17,451 nt of DNA, from assembly GCA_023150195.1 (NCBI GenBank), contig JAKLLI010000059.1, positions 1 to 17,451 of the forward strand. The letters run 5' to 3'. This document shows positions 1-7,843 of the stretch, one piece after another (positions within the stretch are counted from its first letter, which is position 1; every line of letters begins with the position of its first letter). The translations under genes were made by a program, and so were the position numbers. Below the pieces are notes generated by a model. That model saw nothing but the letters and a program-made list of their open reading frames with translations, was not told the origin of the DNA and did not search any database. This stretch comes from Azonexus sp. GTDB lineage: Bacteria; Pseudomonadota; Gammaproteobacteria; Burkholderiales; Rhodocyclaceae.

Positions 1-2
1 CC

Positions 3-1028
3 CGTATTTTCCGCACGACGGCACTGGCCGTTGCTCTTGGTACTGTTGCCGTTTCTGCCATGGCTGCCGAAATCACCGGCGCAGGTGCTTCTTTCCCGGC
101 CCCGGTTTACGCCAAGTGGGCGGATGCCTACCAAAAGGCCACCGGTAACAAGGTTAACTATCAGTCCATCGGTTCCGGTGGCGGCATCAAGCAAATCAAC
201 GCCAAGACCGTGGATTTCGGCGCTTCCGACAAGCCGCTGAGCACGGCGGATCTGGACAAGGGCGGCCTGATGCAATTCCCGACCGTGATCGGCGGCGTGG
301 TGCCGGTGGTTAACGTGACGGGTGTTCAGCCGGGTCAACTGCACCTGACCGGCGCTGTGCTGGCCGACATCTATCTCGGCAAGATCACCAAGTGGAACGA
401 CAAGGCCATTGCCGAGCTGAACCCGAAGGTTTCCCTGCCGGATACCGAAATCGCTGTCGTGCGTCGTGCTGACGGCTCCGGTACCTCCTTCATCTTCACC
501 AACTACCTGTCCAAGGTCAGCGAAGAGTGGAAGACCAAGGTTGGTGAAGGTACGGCCGTTCAGTGGCCGACCGGCATGGGCGGCAAGGGTAACGAAGGGG
601 TTGCCGCTTTCCTGCAGCGCATCCCGAACTCGGTTGGCTATGTTGAATACGCCTACGCCAAGCAGAACAAGCTGGTCCACGTGATCCTGAAGAACGCCGC
701 CGGCAACTTTGTTGCACCGGATGACGAAACCTTCAAGGACGCTGCAGCGACCGCTGACTGGAACAAGTCCGCCTTCGGCGAAATCCTGACCAACCAGGCG
801 GGCAAGAAGGCCTGGCCGATCACCGGCGCCACCTTCATCCTGATGCACAAGGTGCAAGACAAGCCGGCTCAAGCCGCTGAAGTCCTGAAGTTCTTCGAGT
901 GGTCCTACAAGAACGGTGGCAAGATGGCGACCGAACTGGACTACGTGCCGCTGCCGGACAGCCTGGTCAAGTCGATTGCTGCCTCCTGGGGCAACATCAA
1001 GGACGCTTCTGGCAAGGCCGTCAAGTAA
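3..1028 (+). CDS. pstS: Phosphate ABC transporter periplasmic phosphate-binding protein PstS (5' partial)
   Basis: PstS is the periplasmic protein that captures inorganic phosphate and delivers it to the PstCAB importer. The frame is open from base 3, ahead of the ATG at 60, and the upstream codons encode a hydrophobic signal-peptide core ([15 protein letters not shown]) ending in a signal-peptidase-like AMA-AE site. The true start is therefore outside the window and the ATG at 60 is internal. Family motifs are clear: [11 protein letters not shown] at the mature N-terminus, the phosphate-binding stretch around [19 protein letters not shown], and RADGSGTSF. About 320 mature residues is normal for PstS. 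It heads the pst operon and is followed by a strong hairpin before pstC. Any Pho box for this operon would lie upstream of the window. Confidence 0.96.
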   Translation, partial: RIFRTTALAVALGTVAVSAMAAEITGAGASFPAPVYAKWADAYQKATGNKVNYQSIGSGGGIKQINAKTVDFGASDKPLSTADLDKGGLMQFPTVIGGVVPVVNVTGVQPGQLHLTGAVLADIYLGKITKWNDKAIAELNPKVSLPDTEIAVVRRADGSGTSFIFTNYLSKVSEEWKTKVGEGTAVQWPTGMGGKGNEGVAAFLQRIPNSVGYVEYAYAKQNKLVHVILKNAAGNFVAPDDETFKDAAATADWNKSAFGEILTNQAGKKAWPITGATFILMHKVQDKPAQAAEVLKFFEWSYKNGGKMATELDYVPLPDSLVKSIAASWGNIKDASGKAVK

Positions 1029-1052
1029 GTTGAAACAATAAAAATGCAGCTT

Positions 1053-1084
1053 GCGGTGATTTCGGCTTCGGCGGAAATCACCGC
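1053..1084 (+). terminator. Intercistronic hairpin between pstS and pstC (attenuator or 3' stabiliser)
   Basis: Bases 1053-1063 (GCGGTGATTTC) pair perfectly with 1074-1084, an 11-bp stem. Inside it, GC-TTCG-GC (1065-1072) forms a second small stem capped by a UUCG tetraloop. The following bases (CTTGTT) are only weakly T-rich, so full termination is unlikely. Partial termination or protection of the pstS 3' end would explain the usual excess of PstS over the membrane components. The fold is seen in the sequence; its role is inferred. Confidence 0.65.
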
Positions 1085-1131
1085 CTTGTTGCGTGTGATG
1101 CATCTTTTAAGGATGTCACAGGAAGACGGCA

Positions 1132-2079
1132 ATGAATGAATCACATAAACAAGGGCGTTTCGGAGATTGGTTGTTCTTCAACCTGACGCGCGCTTTTGCA
1201 GTACTGACCTTGTCCATGCTGGTCGGCGTGGTCATTTCCCTGACCTGGAGCGCCTGGCCCTCCATCAAGGAATTCGGTTTCGGCTTTCTGACGAGTTCGG
1301 AGTGGAATCCGCCGGCAGAACGCTTTGGTGCACTGGTGCCCATGTATGGCACGATCGTCACCTCCCTGATTGCGCTGGTGATCGCACTGCCCATCAGCTT
1401 TGGCATTGCGCTCTTTCTGACCGAACTCTCGCCCACCTGGCTGCGTCGTCCGCTGGGGATTGCGATTGAACTGCTCGCCGGGATTCCCAGCATTGTGTAC
1501 GGCATCTGGGGCCTGCTCGTGTTTGCCCCCATCTTTGGCCAGTACGTGCAACCGCTGATCGGCGGGACGCTGGGCAAGCTGCCCGTGATCGGCAGCCTGT
1601 TCAGCGGCCCCTCGCTGGGCATTGGCATTCTGGCCGCTGGCATCATCCTGGCCATCATGATCATCCCTTTCATCACCTCGGTGATGCGCGATGTGTTTGA
1701 ACTGGTCCCGCCGATGCTGAAGGAATCCTGCTACGGCCTGGGCGGAACCACTTGGGAAGTGGTGTGGAAAGTGGTGCTGCCTTACACCCGTGTTGGCGTG
1801 ATTGGCGGCGTGATGCTCGGGCTGGGTCGCGCGCTGGGCGAGACCATGGCGGTCACCTTCGTGATCGGTAATGCCAGCCTGCTCTCCAATTTTTCGCTCT
1901 TCATGCCCGGGAATTCGATTACTTCGGCACTGGCCAATGAATTCGCCGAAGCCTCGCCGGGCTTGTACACCTCGGCACTCGTCGAGTTGGGCCTGATCCT
2001 GTTCGTGATCACCTTCATCGTGCTCACCTGTTCCAAGCTGTTGCTGCTCTCGCTTGAGAAGCAGTCCGGCAAATCCTGA
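1132..2079 (+). CDS. pstC: Phosphate ABC transporter permease PstC
   Basis: PstC is one of the two inner-membrane permease subunits that form the phosphate channel with PstA. The 315-residue product has an N-terminal membrane segment at about 18-40, then a cluster of hydrophobic helices. The cytoplasmic EAA-type loop, which contacts the ATPase, lies near residues 198-228 ([21 protein letters not shown]). The [12 protein letters not shown] stretch is typical of PstC. The start is ATG 1132, with AGGAAG at 1120-1125 six bases upstream; a second ATG at 1136 is out of frame. It follows pstS after about 100 bases containing a hairpin and is 5 bases from pstA. Length and motifs are normal. Confidence 0.96.
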   Translation: MNESHKQGRFGDWLFFNLTRAFAVLTLSMLVGVVISLTWSAWPSIKEFGFGFLTSSEWNPPAERFGALVPMYGTIVTSLIALVIALPISFGIALFLTELSPTWLRRPLGIAIELLAGIPSIVYGIWGLLVFAPIFGQYVQPLIGGTLGKLPVIGSLFSGPSLGIGILAAGIILAIMIIPFITSVMRDVFELVPPMLKESCYGLGGTTWEVVWKVVLPYTRVGVIGGVMLGLGRALGETMAVTFVIGNASLLSNFSLFMPGNSITSALANEFAEASPGLYTSALVELGLILFVITFIVLTCSKLLLLSLEKQSGKS

Positions 2080-2084
2080 GGTGC

Positions 2085-2930
2085 ATGATGAATCTTGTCG
2101 TAAAACGTAAAGCCATCAATTTTCTCGCGCTCAGCCTGTCGCTGGCGGCGATGGCCTTCGGCCTGTTCTGGCTGATCTGGATTTTGTGGATGGTGTTCGA
2201 GCAGGGCGTCAGTTCGCTGGCGCTGACCTTGTTCACCCAGGATACCCCGGCGCCCGGTAGCGCCGGCGGTCTGCGCAATGCGATTGCCGGCAGCGCGATC
2301 ATGGTCGGTCTGGCCATGTTCATCGCCACGCCGATCGCCATTCTGGCCGGGATTTATCTGGCGGAATATGGCCGCACCACGCTGTTGGGTAAAGTCACCC
2401 GCTTTGTGAATGACATTCTGCTGTCGGCGCCGTCCATCGTCATTGGTCTCTTCGTGTATGCGGTCTACGTGGCCCAGATGGGAAAATTCTCCGGGTTTGC
2501 CGGGGCGCTGGCGCTCGCGCTGCTGGTGATTCCGGTGGTGGTGCGGACGACCGAAGACATGCTGGTGCTGGTCCCCAATTCGCTGCGCGAAGCCGCCTTC
2601 GCGCTGGGCGCGCCGAAATGGAAGGTGATCATGATGGTCACGCTGCGTGCCGCCAAGACCGGGGTGGTGACGGGCATCCTGCTGGCGCTGGCCCGGATTT
2701 CCGGCGAAACCGCACCCTTGCTGTTCACGGCCCTGTCCAACCAGTTCTGGAGTCTGGACCTGAACGAGCCGATGGCCAATCTGCCGGTGACGATCTACAA
2801 GTTCGCCATGAGCCCCTTTGCCGATTGGCAGGGTCTGGCCTGGGCGGGCGTTTTCATCATCACCCTTGCGGTGTTGATCCTCAATATTCTGGCGCGCGTG
2901 GTGTTTCGCCGTGCTGCCGCCCAACACTGA
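2085..2930 (+). CDS. pstA: Phosphate ABC transporter permease PstA
   Basis: PstA is the second inner-membrane permease subunit of the high-affinity phosphate importer. The 281-residue protein has a first membrane helix at about 12-38, [34 protein letters not shown] near 62-95 (the start of the permease domain), and the EAA loop [14 protein letters not shown] near 168-181. [14 protein letters not shown], near 205-218, is a PstA signature. The start ATG 2085 lies 5 bases after the pstC stop, with GAGG just upstream overlapping that stop, so translation is probably coupled. An immediately following second ATG (2088) is an equally possible start. The order pstC-pstA-pstB is canonical. Confidence 0.96.
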   Translation: MMNLVVKRKAINFLALSLSLAAMAFGLFWLIWILWMVFEQGVSSLALTLFTQDTPAPGSAGGLRNAIAGSAIMVGLAMFIATPIAILAGIYLAEYGRTTLLGKVTRFVNDILLSAPSIVIGLFVYAVYVAQMGKFSGFAGALALALLVIPVVVRTTEDMLVLVPNSLREAAFALGAPKWKVIMMVTLRAAKTGVVTGILLALARISGETAPLLFTALSNQFWSLDLNEPMANLPVTIYKFAMSPFADWQGLAWAGVFIITLAVLILNILARVVFRRAAAQH

Positions 2931-2960
2931 TTCACGATGAAATTCCACCAGGACGCCAAA

Positions 2961-3743
2961 ATGCCTGTCGAAAAAGCTCAAGAAGCGCTGATCCCGCAGA
3001 TCAGCATGAAAAATCTCAATTTTTATTACGGCAAGGCGCTGGCCTTGAAGAACATCAATCTGGACATCTATAAAGGCCATGTCACCGCCTTTATCGGCCC
3101 GTCCGGTTGCGGCAAATCCACGCTGCTGCGCACGATCAACCGCATGTATGACCTCTATCCCGGTCAACATGCCGAAGGGCAGTTGATTGTCGATGGCAAG
3201 AACATTCTCGATAAGGGCGTCGATACCATCGAATTGCGCGCCAAGGTGGGCATGGTGTTCCAGAAGCCGACGCCTTTCCCGATGTCGATTTACGACAACA
3301 TCGCTTTCGGCGTGCGCATGCATGAAAAGCTCAGCCGCAACCAGATGGACGATCGCGTCGAATGGGCGCTGACCAAGGCTGCGCTGTGGACCGAGGTGAA
3401 GGACAAGCTCAACGCACCGGGGACCGGCCTGTCCGGCGGTCAGCAGCAGCGTCTCTGCATCGCCCGTGGTGTGGCGGTCAAGCCCCAGGTCTTGCTGCTC
3501 GACGAGCCGACCTCGGCGCTGGACCCGATTTCCACCATGCGCATCGAAGAACTGATCCACGAACTGAAGCGTGATTTCACCATCGCCATCGTCACTCACA
3601 ACATGCAGCAGGCCGCACGGGTGTCCGATTTCACGGCCTACATGTATCTTGGCGAGATGGTCGAGTTTGGCAAGACTGACGAAATTTTCATCAAGCCCAA
3701 AGACAAGCGCACCGAAGACTACATTACCGGCCGTATGGGTTAA
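2961..3743 (+). CDS. pstB: Phosphate ABC transporter ATP-binding protein PstB
   Basis: PstB is the cytoplasmic ATPase that powers PstCA. Counting from ATG 2961 (260 residues), the motifs are Walker [10 protein letters not shown] at 46-54, the Q-loop glutamine at 101, the ABC signature LSGGQ at 157-161, Walker B LLLDEP at 178-183 and the H-loop histidine at 213. [17 protein letters not shown] and the [13 protein letters not shown] region are typical of PstB. I chose ATG 2961 because AGGAC lies at 2950-2954, six bases upstream, and the resulting length matches the family. An in-frame ATG at 2937 would add eight residues but has no obvious ribosome-binding site. It follows pstA closely and precedes phoU by 9 bases. 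Confidence 0.95.
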   Translation: MPVEKAQEALIPQISMKNLNFYYGKALALKNINLDIYKGHVTAFIGPSGCGKSTLLRTINRMYDLYPGQHAEGQLIVDGKNILDKGVDTIELRAKVGMVFQKPTPFPMSIYDNIAFGVRMHEKLSRNQMDDRVEWALTKAALWTEVKDKLNAPGTGLSGGQQQRLCIARGVAVKPQVLLLDEPTSALDPISTMRIEELIHELKRDFTIAIVTHNMQQAARVSDFTAYMYLGEMVEFGKTDEIFIKPKDKRTEDYITGRMG

Positions 3744-3752
3744 GGAACCAAC

Positions 3753-4442
3753 ATGAACGAATCTCTGCATCTCTCCAGCCAGTTTGATGAAGACCTGAGC
3801 CGCCTGCGCAGCCACGTGCTGCAAATGGGCGGGCTGGTCGAAACCCAGGTTTCCGCAGCCATCGATGCCTACGCCACCGGCGAAGTCGCCAGCGTCAAGA
3901 CCATCGTCGAAACCGACCGCAAGATCAACGATCTGGAAAAGGCCATCGACGACGATTGCGCCCACGTCATTGCCAAGCGTCAGCCGGCAGCCTCCGACCT
4001 GCGTCTGGTGCTGGGCATCAGCAAGATCGTGACCGATCTTGAGCGCGCCGGCGACGAGGCCAAGAAGATCGCCAAGGGCGTGCGCCGCATTTACGAAGCC
4101 GGCCACATGCCGGCGCAATACGGTGTCGGCATCCGCCATCTCGCCGAAGCCGCGCTGGTGATGGTGCGCCAGTCGCTGGATGCTTTCGCCCGTCAGGATG
4201 CCGAGCTGGCCGGCGCGGTCATTCGTGCGGACAACGACGTGGATGTGGAATTCAAGTCCATCATTCGCCAGCTGATCACGCACATGATGGAGGACCCGCG
4301 CACGATCACGGTGTCGATCGACATCATCTCGATTGCCCGCGCCATCGAACGCATTGGCGATCACGCCAAGAACGTGTCCGAACAGGTCATTTTCGTGGTC
4401 GAAGGCCGTGACATCCGCCACACCAAGGAGCTCAGCAAGTGA
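3753..4442 (+). CDS. phoU: Phosphate signalling protein PhoU
   Basis: PhoU is a cytoplasmic metal-binding protein that links the activity of the Pst transporter to repression of the PhoR kinase. The 229-residue product shows the two tandem three-helix PhoU domains. Each carries an E-x3-D metal motif: LERAGDEAKK (E97, D101) in the first and ERIGDHAKN (E199, D203) in the second. The start is ATG 3753, preceded by AAGGAA. The TGA stop overlaps the GTG start of phoB, so the two are translationally coupled. Because PhoR downstream appears broken, PhoU may lack its normal partner in this strain. Confidence 0.96.
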   Translation: MNESLHLSSQFDEDLSRLRSHVLQMGGLVETQVSAAIDAYATGEVASVKTIVETDRKINDLEKAIDDDCAHVIAKRQPAASDLRLVLGISKIVTDLERAGDEAKKIAKGVRRIYEAGHMPAQYGVGIRHLAEAALVMVRQSLDAFARQDAELAGAVIRADNDVDVEFKSIIRQLITHMMEDPRTITVSIDIISIARAIERIGDHAKNVSEQVIFVVEGRDIRHTKELSK

Positions 4443-5125
4443 CACCGACGATTCTGGTGGTTGAGGACGAACCGGCCATTCAGGAACTGGTGGTCATCAA
4501 CCTCAAACACGCCGGTTTTCTGGCTGTGCGTGCGGGCAGCGCGGAAGAGGCCGAATCGGCGATCCGCGCCGCCTTGCCGGATCTGGTCGTGCTCGACTGG
4601 ATGTTGCCCGGACAATCCGGTGTCGCATTGGCCAAAAAGCTGCGTGCCGACGAGCGGACCCGCGAATTGCCCATCATCATGCTGACTGCCCGGGTACACG
4701 AAGAAGACAAGGTGCAAGGCCTGGAGGCCGGGGCCGACGACTACGTCACCAAACCCTTCTCGCCCAAGGAACTGGTGGCCCGTGTCCGCGCCGTGCTGCG
4801 TCGCCGGGCGCCTCATCTGGCTGGTGAAGCGGTGGAAGTGGGCGATCTCACGCTCAATCCGGCCACGCATCGGGTCAGCGCCGGGGGCAAGCCCATCGAT
4901 CTCGGGCCGACCGAATTCCGCCTGCTCTTCTTCTTCATGACGCATGCCGAGCGCGTGTTCACCCGGGCCCAGCTGCTTGACGAAGTCTGGGGCGACCATG
5001 TGTTCATCGAGGAACGCACGGTGGATGTGCATATTCGCCGCCTGCGTGCTGCGCTGGAAGAATCCGGTCATCACGAGCGGGTGGAAACCGTGCGCGGCAC
5101 GGGGTATCGCTTTCGGGGAGCCTGA
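4439..5125 (+). CDS. phoB: Phosphate regulon response regulator PhoB
   Basis: PhoB is the OmpR-family transcription factor that, once phosphorylated, binds Pho boxes and activates phosphate-starvation genes. The 228-residue protein has an N-terminal receiver domain with acidic pocket residues (VVEDEP, 7-12), phosphoacceptor D53 in LDWMLPG, switch threonine T83 and K105 in TKPF. A C-terminal winged-helix domain follows (about 130-228), with RTVDVHIRRLR and the terminal RGTGYRF. Translation starts at GTG 4439, overlapping the phoU stop, with AAGGAG at 4425-4430 eight bases upstream. phoR follows after 5 bases. All phosphorylation residues are intact, so PhoB itself looks functional. Confidence 0.97.
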   Translation: MTPTILVVEDEPAIQELVVINLKHAGFLAVRAGSAEEAESAIRAALPDLVVLDWMLPGQSGVALAKKLRADERTRELPIIMLTARVHEEDKVQGLEAGADDYVTKPFSPKELVARVRAVLRRRAPHLAGEAVEVGDLTLNPATHRVSAGGKPIDLGPTEFRLLFFFMTHAERVFTRAQLLDEVWGDHVFIEERTVDVHIRRLRAALEESGHHERVETVRGTGYRFRGA

Positions 5126-5130
5126 TTCGC

Positions 5131-6331
5131 TTGTTTCGCGCCCTGATGTATTCCCTGTTGACGGCGGCAGTCGCCCTGCCGCTGGGCTATTTCGTCGAAG
5201 CCTGGATGGGCTGGGTGCTGTTTTACATCGGCCTCAGCGTCCATCTGGCCATCCACTATCGCAACTTTTCCCGCCTCGAGCGCTGGACGCGCCAGCCGAT
5301 TCTCGACCCCAATCTGGAGGGCGATGGCGAATGGGCGGACGTTTTCCGTCGCCTGTATCGCCATGAAAAGGAAATGCTCGGCAAGATCGAGCAGCGGGAA
5401 CGCGATATTGGCCGCCTGATTGCCGCCGTGCATGTGATGAATGACGGCGTGGTGCTGCTCGATGCGCAGTTCCAGATTCAGTTCTGCAATAAGACCGCCG
5501 AACGGCAACTGGGCCTGGATTCCGTCACCGATCGCGGCCTGCCGATTGCCGATATCGTGCGCCAGCCAGAGTTTGTCGAGTACCTGGCGAACGCCGATTT
5601 CACCCGACCGCTGATCCTGCATCTGGATCGCTATTTCGAGCGCGTGCTCTCGCTGCCGCGATTTTGTCGCCAACGTTTCGCACGAGTTGCGTACACCGCT
5701 GACCGTACTCTCTGGCTTTGTCGAAACCCTGCTCGAAATCGACGTCGACCGCGAAGACAGGCTGCGTTATCTGGCGCTGATGGGGGAGCAATCCTCGCGC
5801 ATGCAGTCGATTGTGCAGGATCTTCTGACCTTGTCTTCTATTGAGTCTGCGCCACCGCCGGAGGATGAACTGGTGGACATGACCTCACTGCTCGACAAGC
5901 TGAGACGGGACGCCGAAGCCCTGTCTGCCGGTCGACACCGGATTTGCCTCGAAATTGACGGGCGTGGCGACCTCAACGGTAACCACGCCGAACTCCTCAG
6001 CGCCTTTGCCAATCTGGTATCGAACGCGGTGCGCTATACCCCGAATGGCGGCAAAATCACCCTGATCTGGCGTGTATCGGCGAAGGGCGCGGAATTTGCC
6101 GTGCAGGACACAGGTATCGGGATTGACCAGCAACATATACCCCGCCTGACCGAGCGCTTCTACCGCGTGGATCGCGGGCGTTCGCGCGATGCCGGCGGGA
6201 CTGGCCTGGGCCTGGCCATTGTCAAGCATTCGCTCAGCCGCCATCAGGCGAATCTTGAAATTACCAGCCAGCCGGGTGAGGGCAGCCGTTTTGCTGCGGT
6301 GTTTCCCGCTTCCCGCGTCAGCCTCCACTGA
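5131..6331 (+). pseudogene. phoR: Phosphate regulon sensor kinase PhoR, disrupted by an out-of-frame deletion
   Basis: PhoR is the membrane histidine kinase that phosphorylates PhoB. The first part reads from TTG 5131 (GGGGAG at 5115-5120) and encodes two N-terminal membrane helices (about 6-21 and 28-44) and a PAS domain, up to RYFERVLSL at about 5653. The kinase half continues in a different frame from about 5657: RDFVANVSHELRTPL (the H-box), the N-box NLVSNAVRYTP, DTGIGI, ERFYRVD and GTGLGLAIVKH, ending at 6331. Intact PhoR has roughly 25-28 residues (end of PAS, then xRDVTxxxRLExMR) between these parts, and they are absent. The event is therefore best read as a deletion with length of 2 mod 3. 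The downstream ORF opens only at TTG 5687, after the catalytic histidine codon. Without frameshifting, the original frame ends at 5844. This is either a real null allele or an assembly error. Confidence 0.9.
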
Positions 6332-6371
6332 TACCCCCGCCGCGATGCTTGCGGCATCTCCGGGTTGATTG

Positions 6372-6415
6372 CATGATTCCGGCATCGCGTTGCGACGCAT
6401 CCTGCCGGAGTCATG
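6372..6415 (+). promoter_or_regulatory. Hairpin enclosing the Shine-Dalgarno and start codon of the PhoD-like gene
   Basis: Bases 6372-6384 (CATGATTCCGGCA) pair with 6403-6415 (TGCCGGAGTCATG) over 13 positions, with one G-T wobble. Between them GCGT (6387-6390) and ACGC (6395-6398) form an inner stem around a TGCG loop. The right arm contains the GGAG ribosome-binding site and the ATG at 6413. Folding would hide the translation start. It could act as a translational switch or a weak barrier between phoR and the phosphatase gene. No T-tract follows, so a simple terminator is unlikely. Confidence 0.55.
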
Positions 6416-7822
6416 ATGAAACTGAGCGCCCCCACCGTTGGCCCCATTGTCGGCTACACCGCCCCGGATCAAACCCGCATCTGGTTCCGTGGGCAATTCG
6501 AAGGTCTTGGCGAAAGCAGCTACCGCCGCTGTTTTGGTGTGTTGCGTTATCGCAAGCGCGGCCTGCGCAAATGGTCGGCCCCGCTATTCAACAAGATGTC
6601 ACCCAATTTCGACATGACCTGCGTGGTCGCGCTGACCGGCCTGCAGCCTCAAACCGAGTATGAATATCAGGCTGGCTGGGTCACGCTGGATGCCGAACTC
6701 GACCGCCTGGCGGGCATGCATGCCGCCCTGATCGAATGGCCGGACGACAGCGGCACCTTCCGCACAGCGGCTGCCGATGCCTCTCGCTCGCGCAGCTACG
6801 TCGCCGGGTCTTGCCGTTACCTGTTGCGCACCTTTTTTGGTGACATTTTCGACGATCGCGGCGACAAGATTTTCAAGAGTATCTACGAGCAGTCGCTTGC
6901 ACGTCCGGTGGACGGCATGCTGATGGTCGGCGACCAGATTTACGCCGATGACCTCAATTTCTTCTCTCCCGACAGCAGCCTGCCGGAATTCCTCAAACGC
7001 TATCGCACGGTGTTTTCACAAACCCATATCCGGCGTTTGATGAGCTGCGTGCCCACCTACATGATTCTCGATGACCACGAAATCGAGGATAACTGGCCAG
7101 CCAAGGCGACGGAAAAGGACAAGGTTCAGCTGTACCCGCAAGCCATCCATGCCTACCAGATTTACCAGTGCAGCCATTCCCCGCTGTTTCAGGCCGACGC
7201 CAACGGTCGACTGGATGGCATCCTGCAAAAGTTCTGGTACCGCTTCAGCGACGGCTGCGTCGACTGCTTCGTGCTCGATACCCGCACCGAACGGATTACC
7301 GCCGGCGCCCGCAAGCGCATGGTCAAGGAAGAGCAGATGACGGCGCTGCTCAACTGGCTGAGCGATGGTTCAGGTCGCGTCAAGCTGGTGGTGAGTTCAG
7401 TACCGCTGGCCCCCGATTTCAGTGTCGAAGGCGACGATAAATGGGGGGCTTTTGCCGAGCAGCGCGACCGTATCCTGGCCCATCTGGCGACCCTGAACGG
7501 CGTCAACGTCGTCTTCCTGTCCGGCGACGTGCATTGCTCCTTCTGCGCTGAAGTCCGGGTCAAGGGGCGCAGCAAGCCGCTGGCCTATCAGGTGGTTTCC
7601 TCATCGTTTTTCTGGCCGTATCCGCACATGGAAGACGACGAACTGGTGCTCGACCGGCCGCTGATTACGCAAGGCAACAAGCAGTACACCGTCAAACTGC
7701 GCTCCGGTGTGCAATCGCTGGACAATTTTGCCCGCCTGGACCTGTCGACCGCAGGACTGCGGGTGGCCTTCCACGCCCGCAAAGGCGAATTGCTCGATAC
7801 GCCGGTCGACATCGTGTTTTGA
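6413..7822 (+). CDS. PhoD-like metallophosphatase (alkaline phosphatase D family)
   Basis: This 469-residue protein belongs to the PhoD-like superfamily of Fe/Ca- or metal-dependent phosphatases and phosphodiesterases. Motifs in order are GSCRY at 132-136, GDQIYADD at 173-180, DDHEIEDNW at 220-228, LDTR at 288-291 and SGDVHCS at 370-376. An N-terminal Fibronectin-like part (residues 1-115, GYTAPDQTRIWFRG) is also common in the family. There is no signal peptide or twin-arginine motif, so it is probably cytoplasmic, unlike the exported PhoD of Bacillus. The exact substrate is unknown. Start ATG 6413 has CCGGAG (6405-6410) just upstream; ATG 6416 is an alternative. Its place after phoR suggests a role in phosphate scavenging, but no Pho box is visible directly upstream. 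The gene converges on the chemotaxis gene, 21 bases away. Confidence 0.85.
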   Translation: MMKLSAPTVGPIVGYTAPDQTRIWFRGQFEGLGESSYRRCFGVLRYRKRGLRKWSAPLFNKMSPNFDMTCVVALTGLQPQTEYEYQAGWVTLDAELDRLAGMHAALIEWPDDSGTFRTAAADASRSRSYVAGSCRYLLRTFFGDIFDDRGDKIFKSIYEQSLARPVDGMLMVGDQIYADDLNFFSPDSSLPEFLKRYRTVFSQTHIRRLMSCVPTYMILDDHEIEDNWPAKATEKDKVQLYPQAIHAYQIYQCSHSPLFQADANGRLDGILQKFWYRFSDGCVDCFVLDTRTERITAGARKRMVKEEQMTALLNWLSDGSGRVKLVVSSVPLAPDFSVEGDDKWGAFAEQRDRILAHLATLNGVNVVFLSGDVHCSFCAEVRVKGRSKPLAYQVVSSSFFWPYPHMEDDELVLDRPLITQGNKQYTVKLRSGVQSLDNFARLDLSTAGLRVAFHARKGELLDTPVDIVF

Positions 7823-7843
7823 GCCAAAATCGACGGATCGGAC

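Noticed and set aside
1782..4445. 887-residue open frame on the minus strand
   Set aside because: It lies entirely opposite pstC-pstA-pstB-phoU, whose motifs are unmistakable. Its histidine-, aspartate- and glutamine-rich composition is what antisense GC-rich codons give.
6332..6412. Pho box upstream of the PhoD-like gene
   Set aside because: Only isolated GTCAT occurs near the start codon. There is no pair of CTGTCA-type repeats at 11-base spacing.
7823..7843. Terminator between the convergent PhoD-like and chemoreceptor genes
   Set aside because: The 21-base gap has no convincing stem or T-tract.
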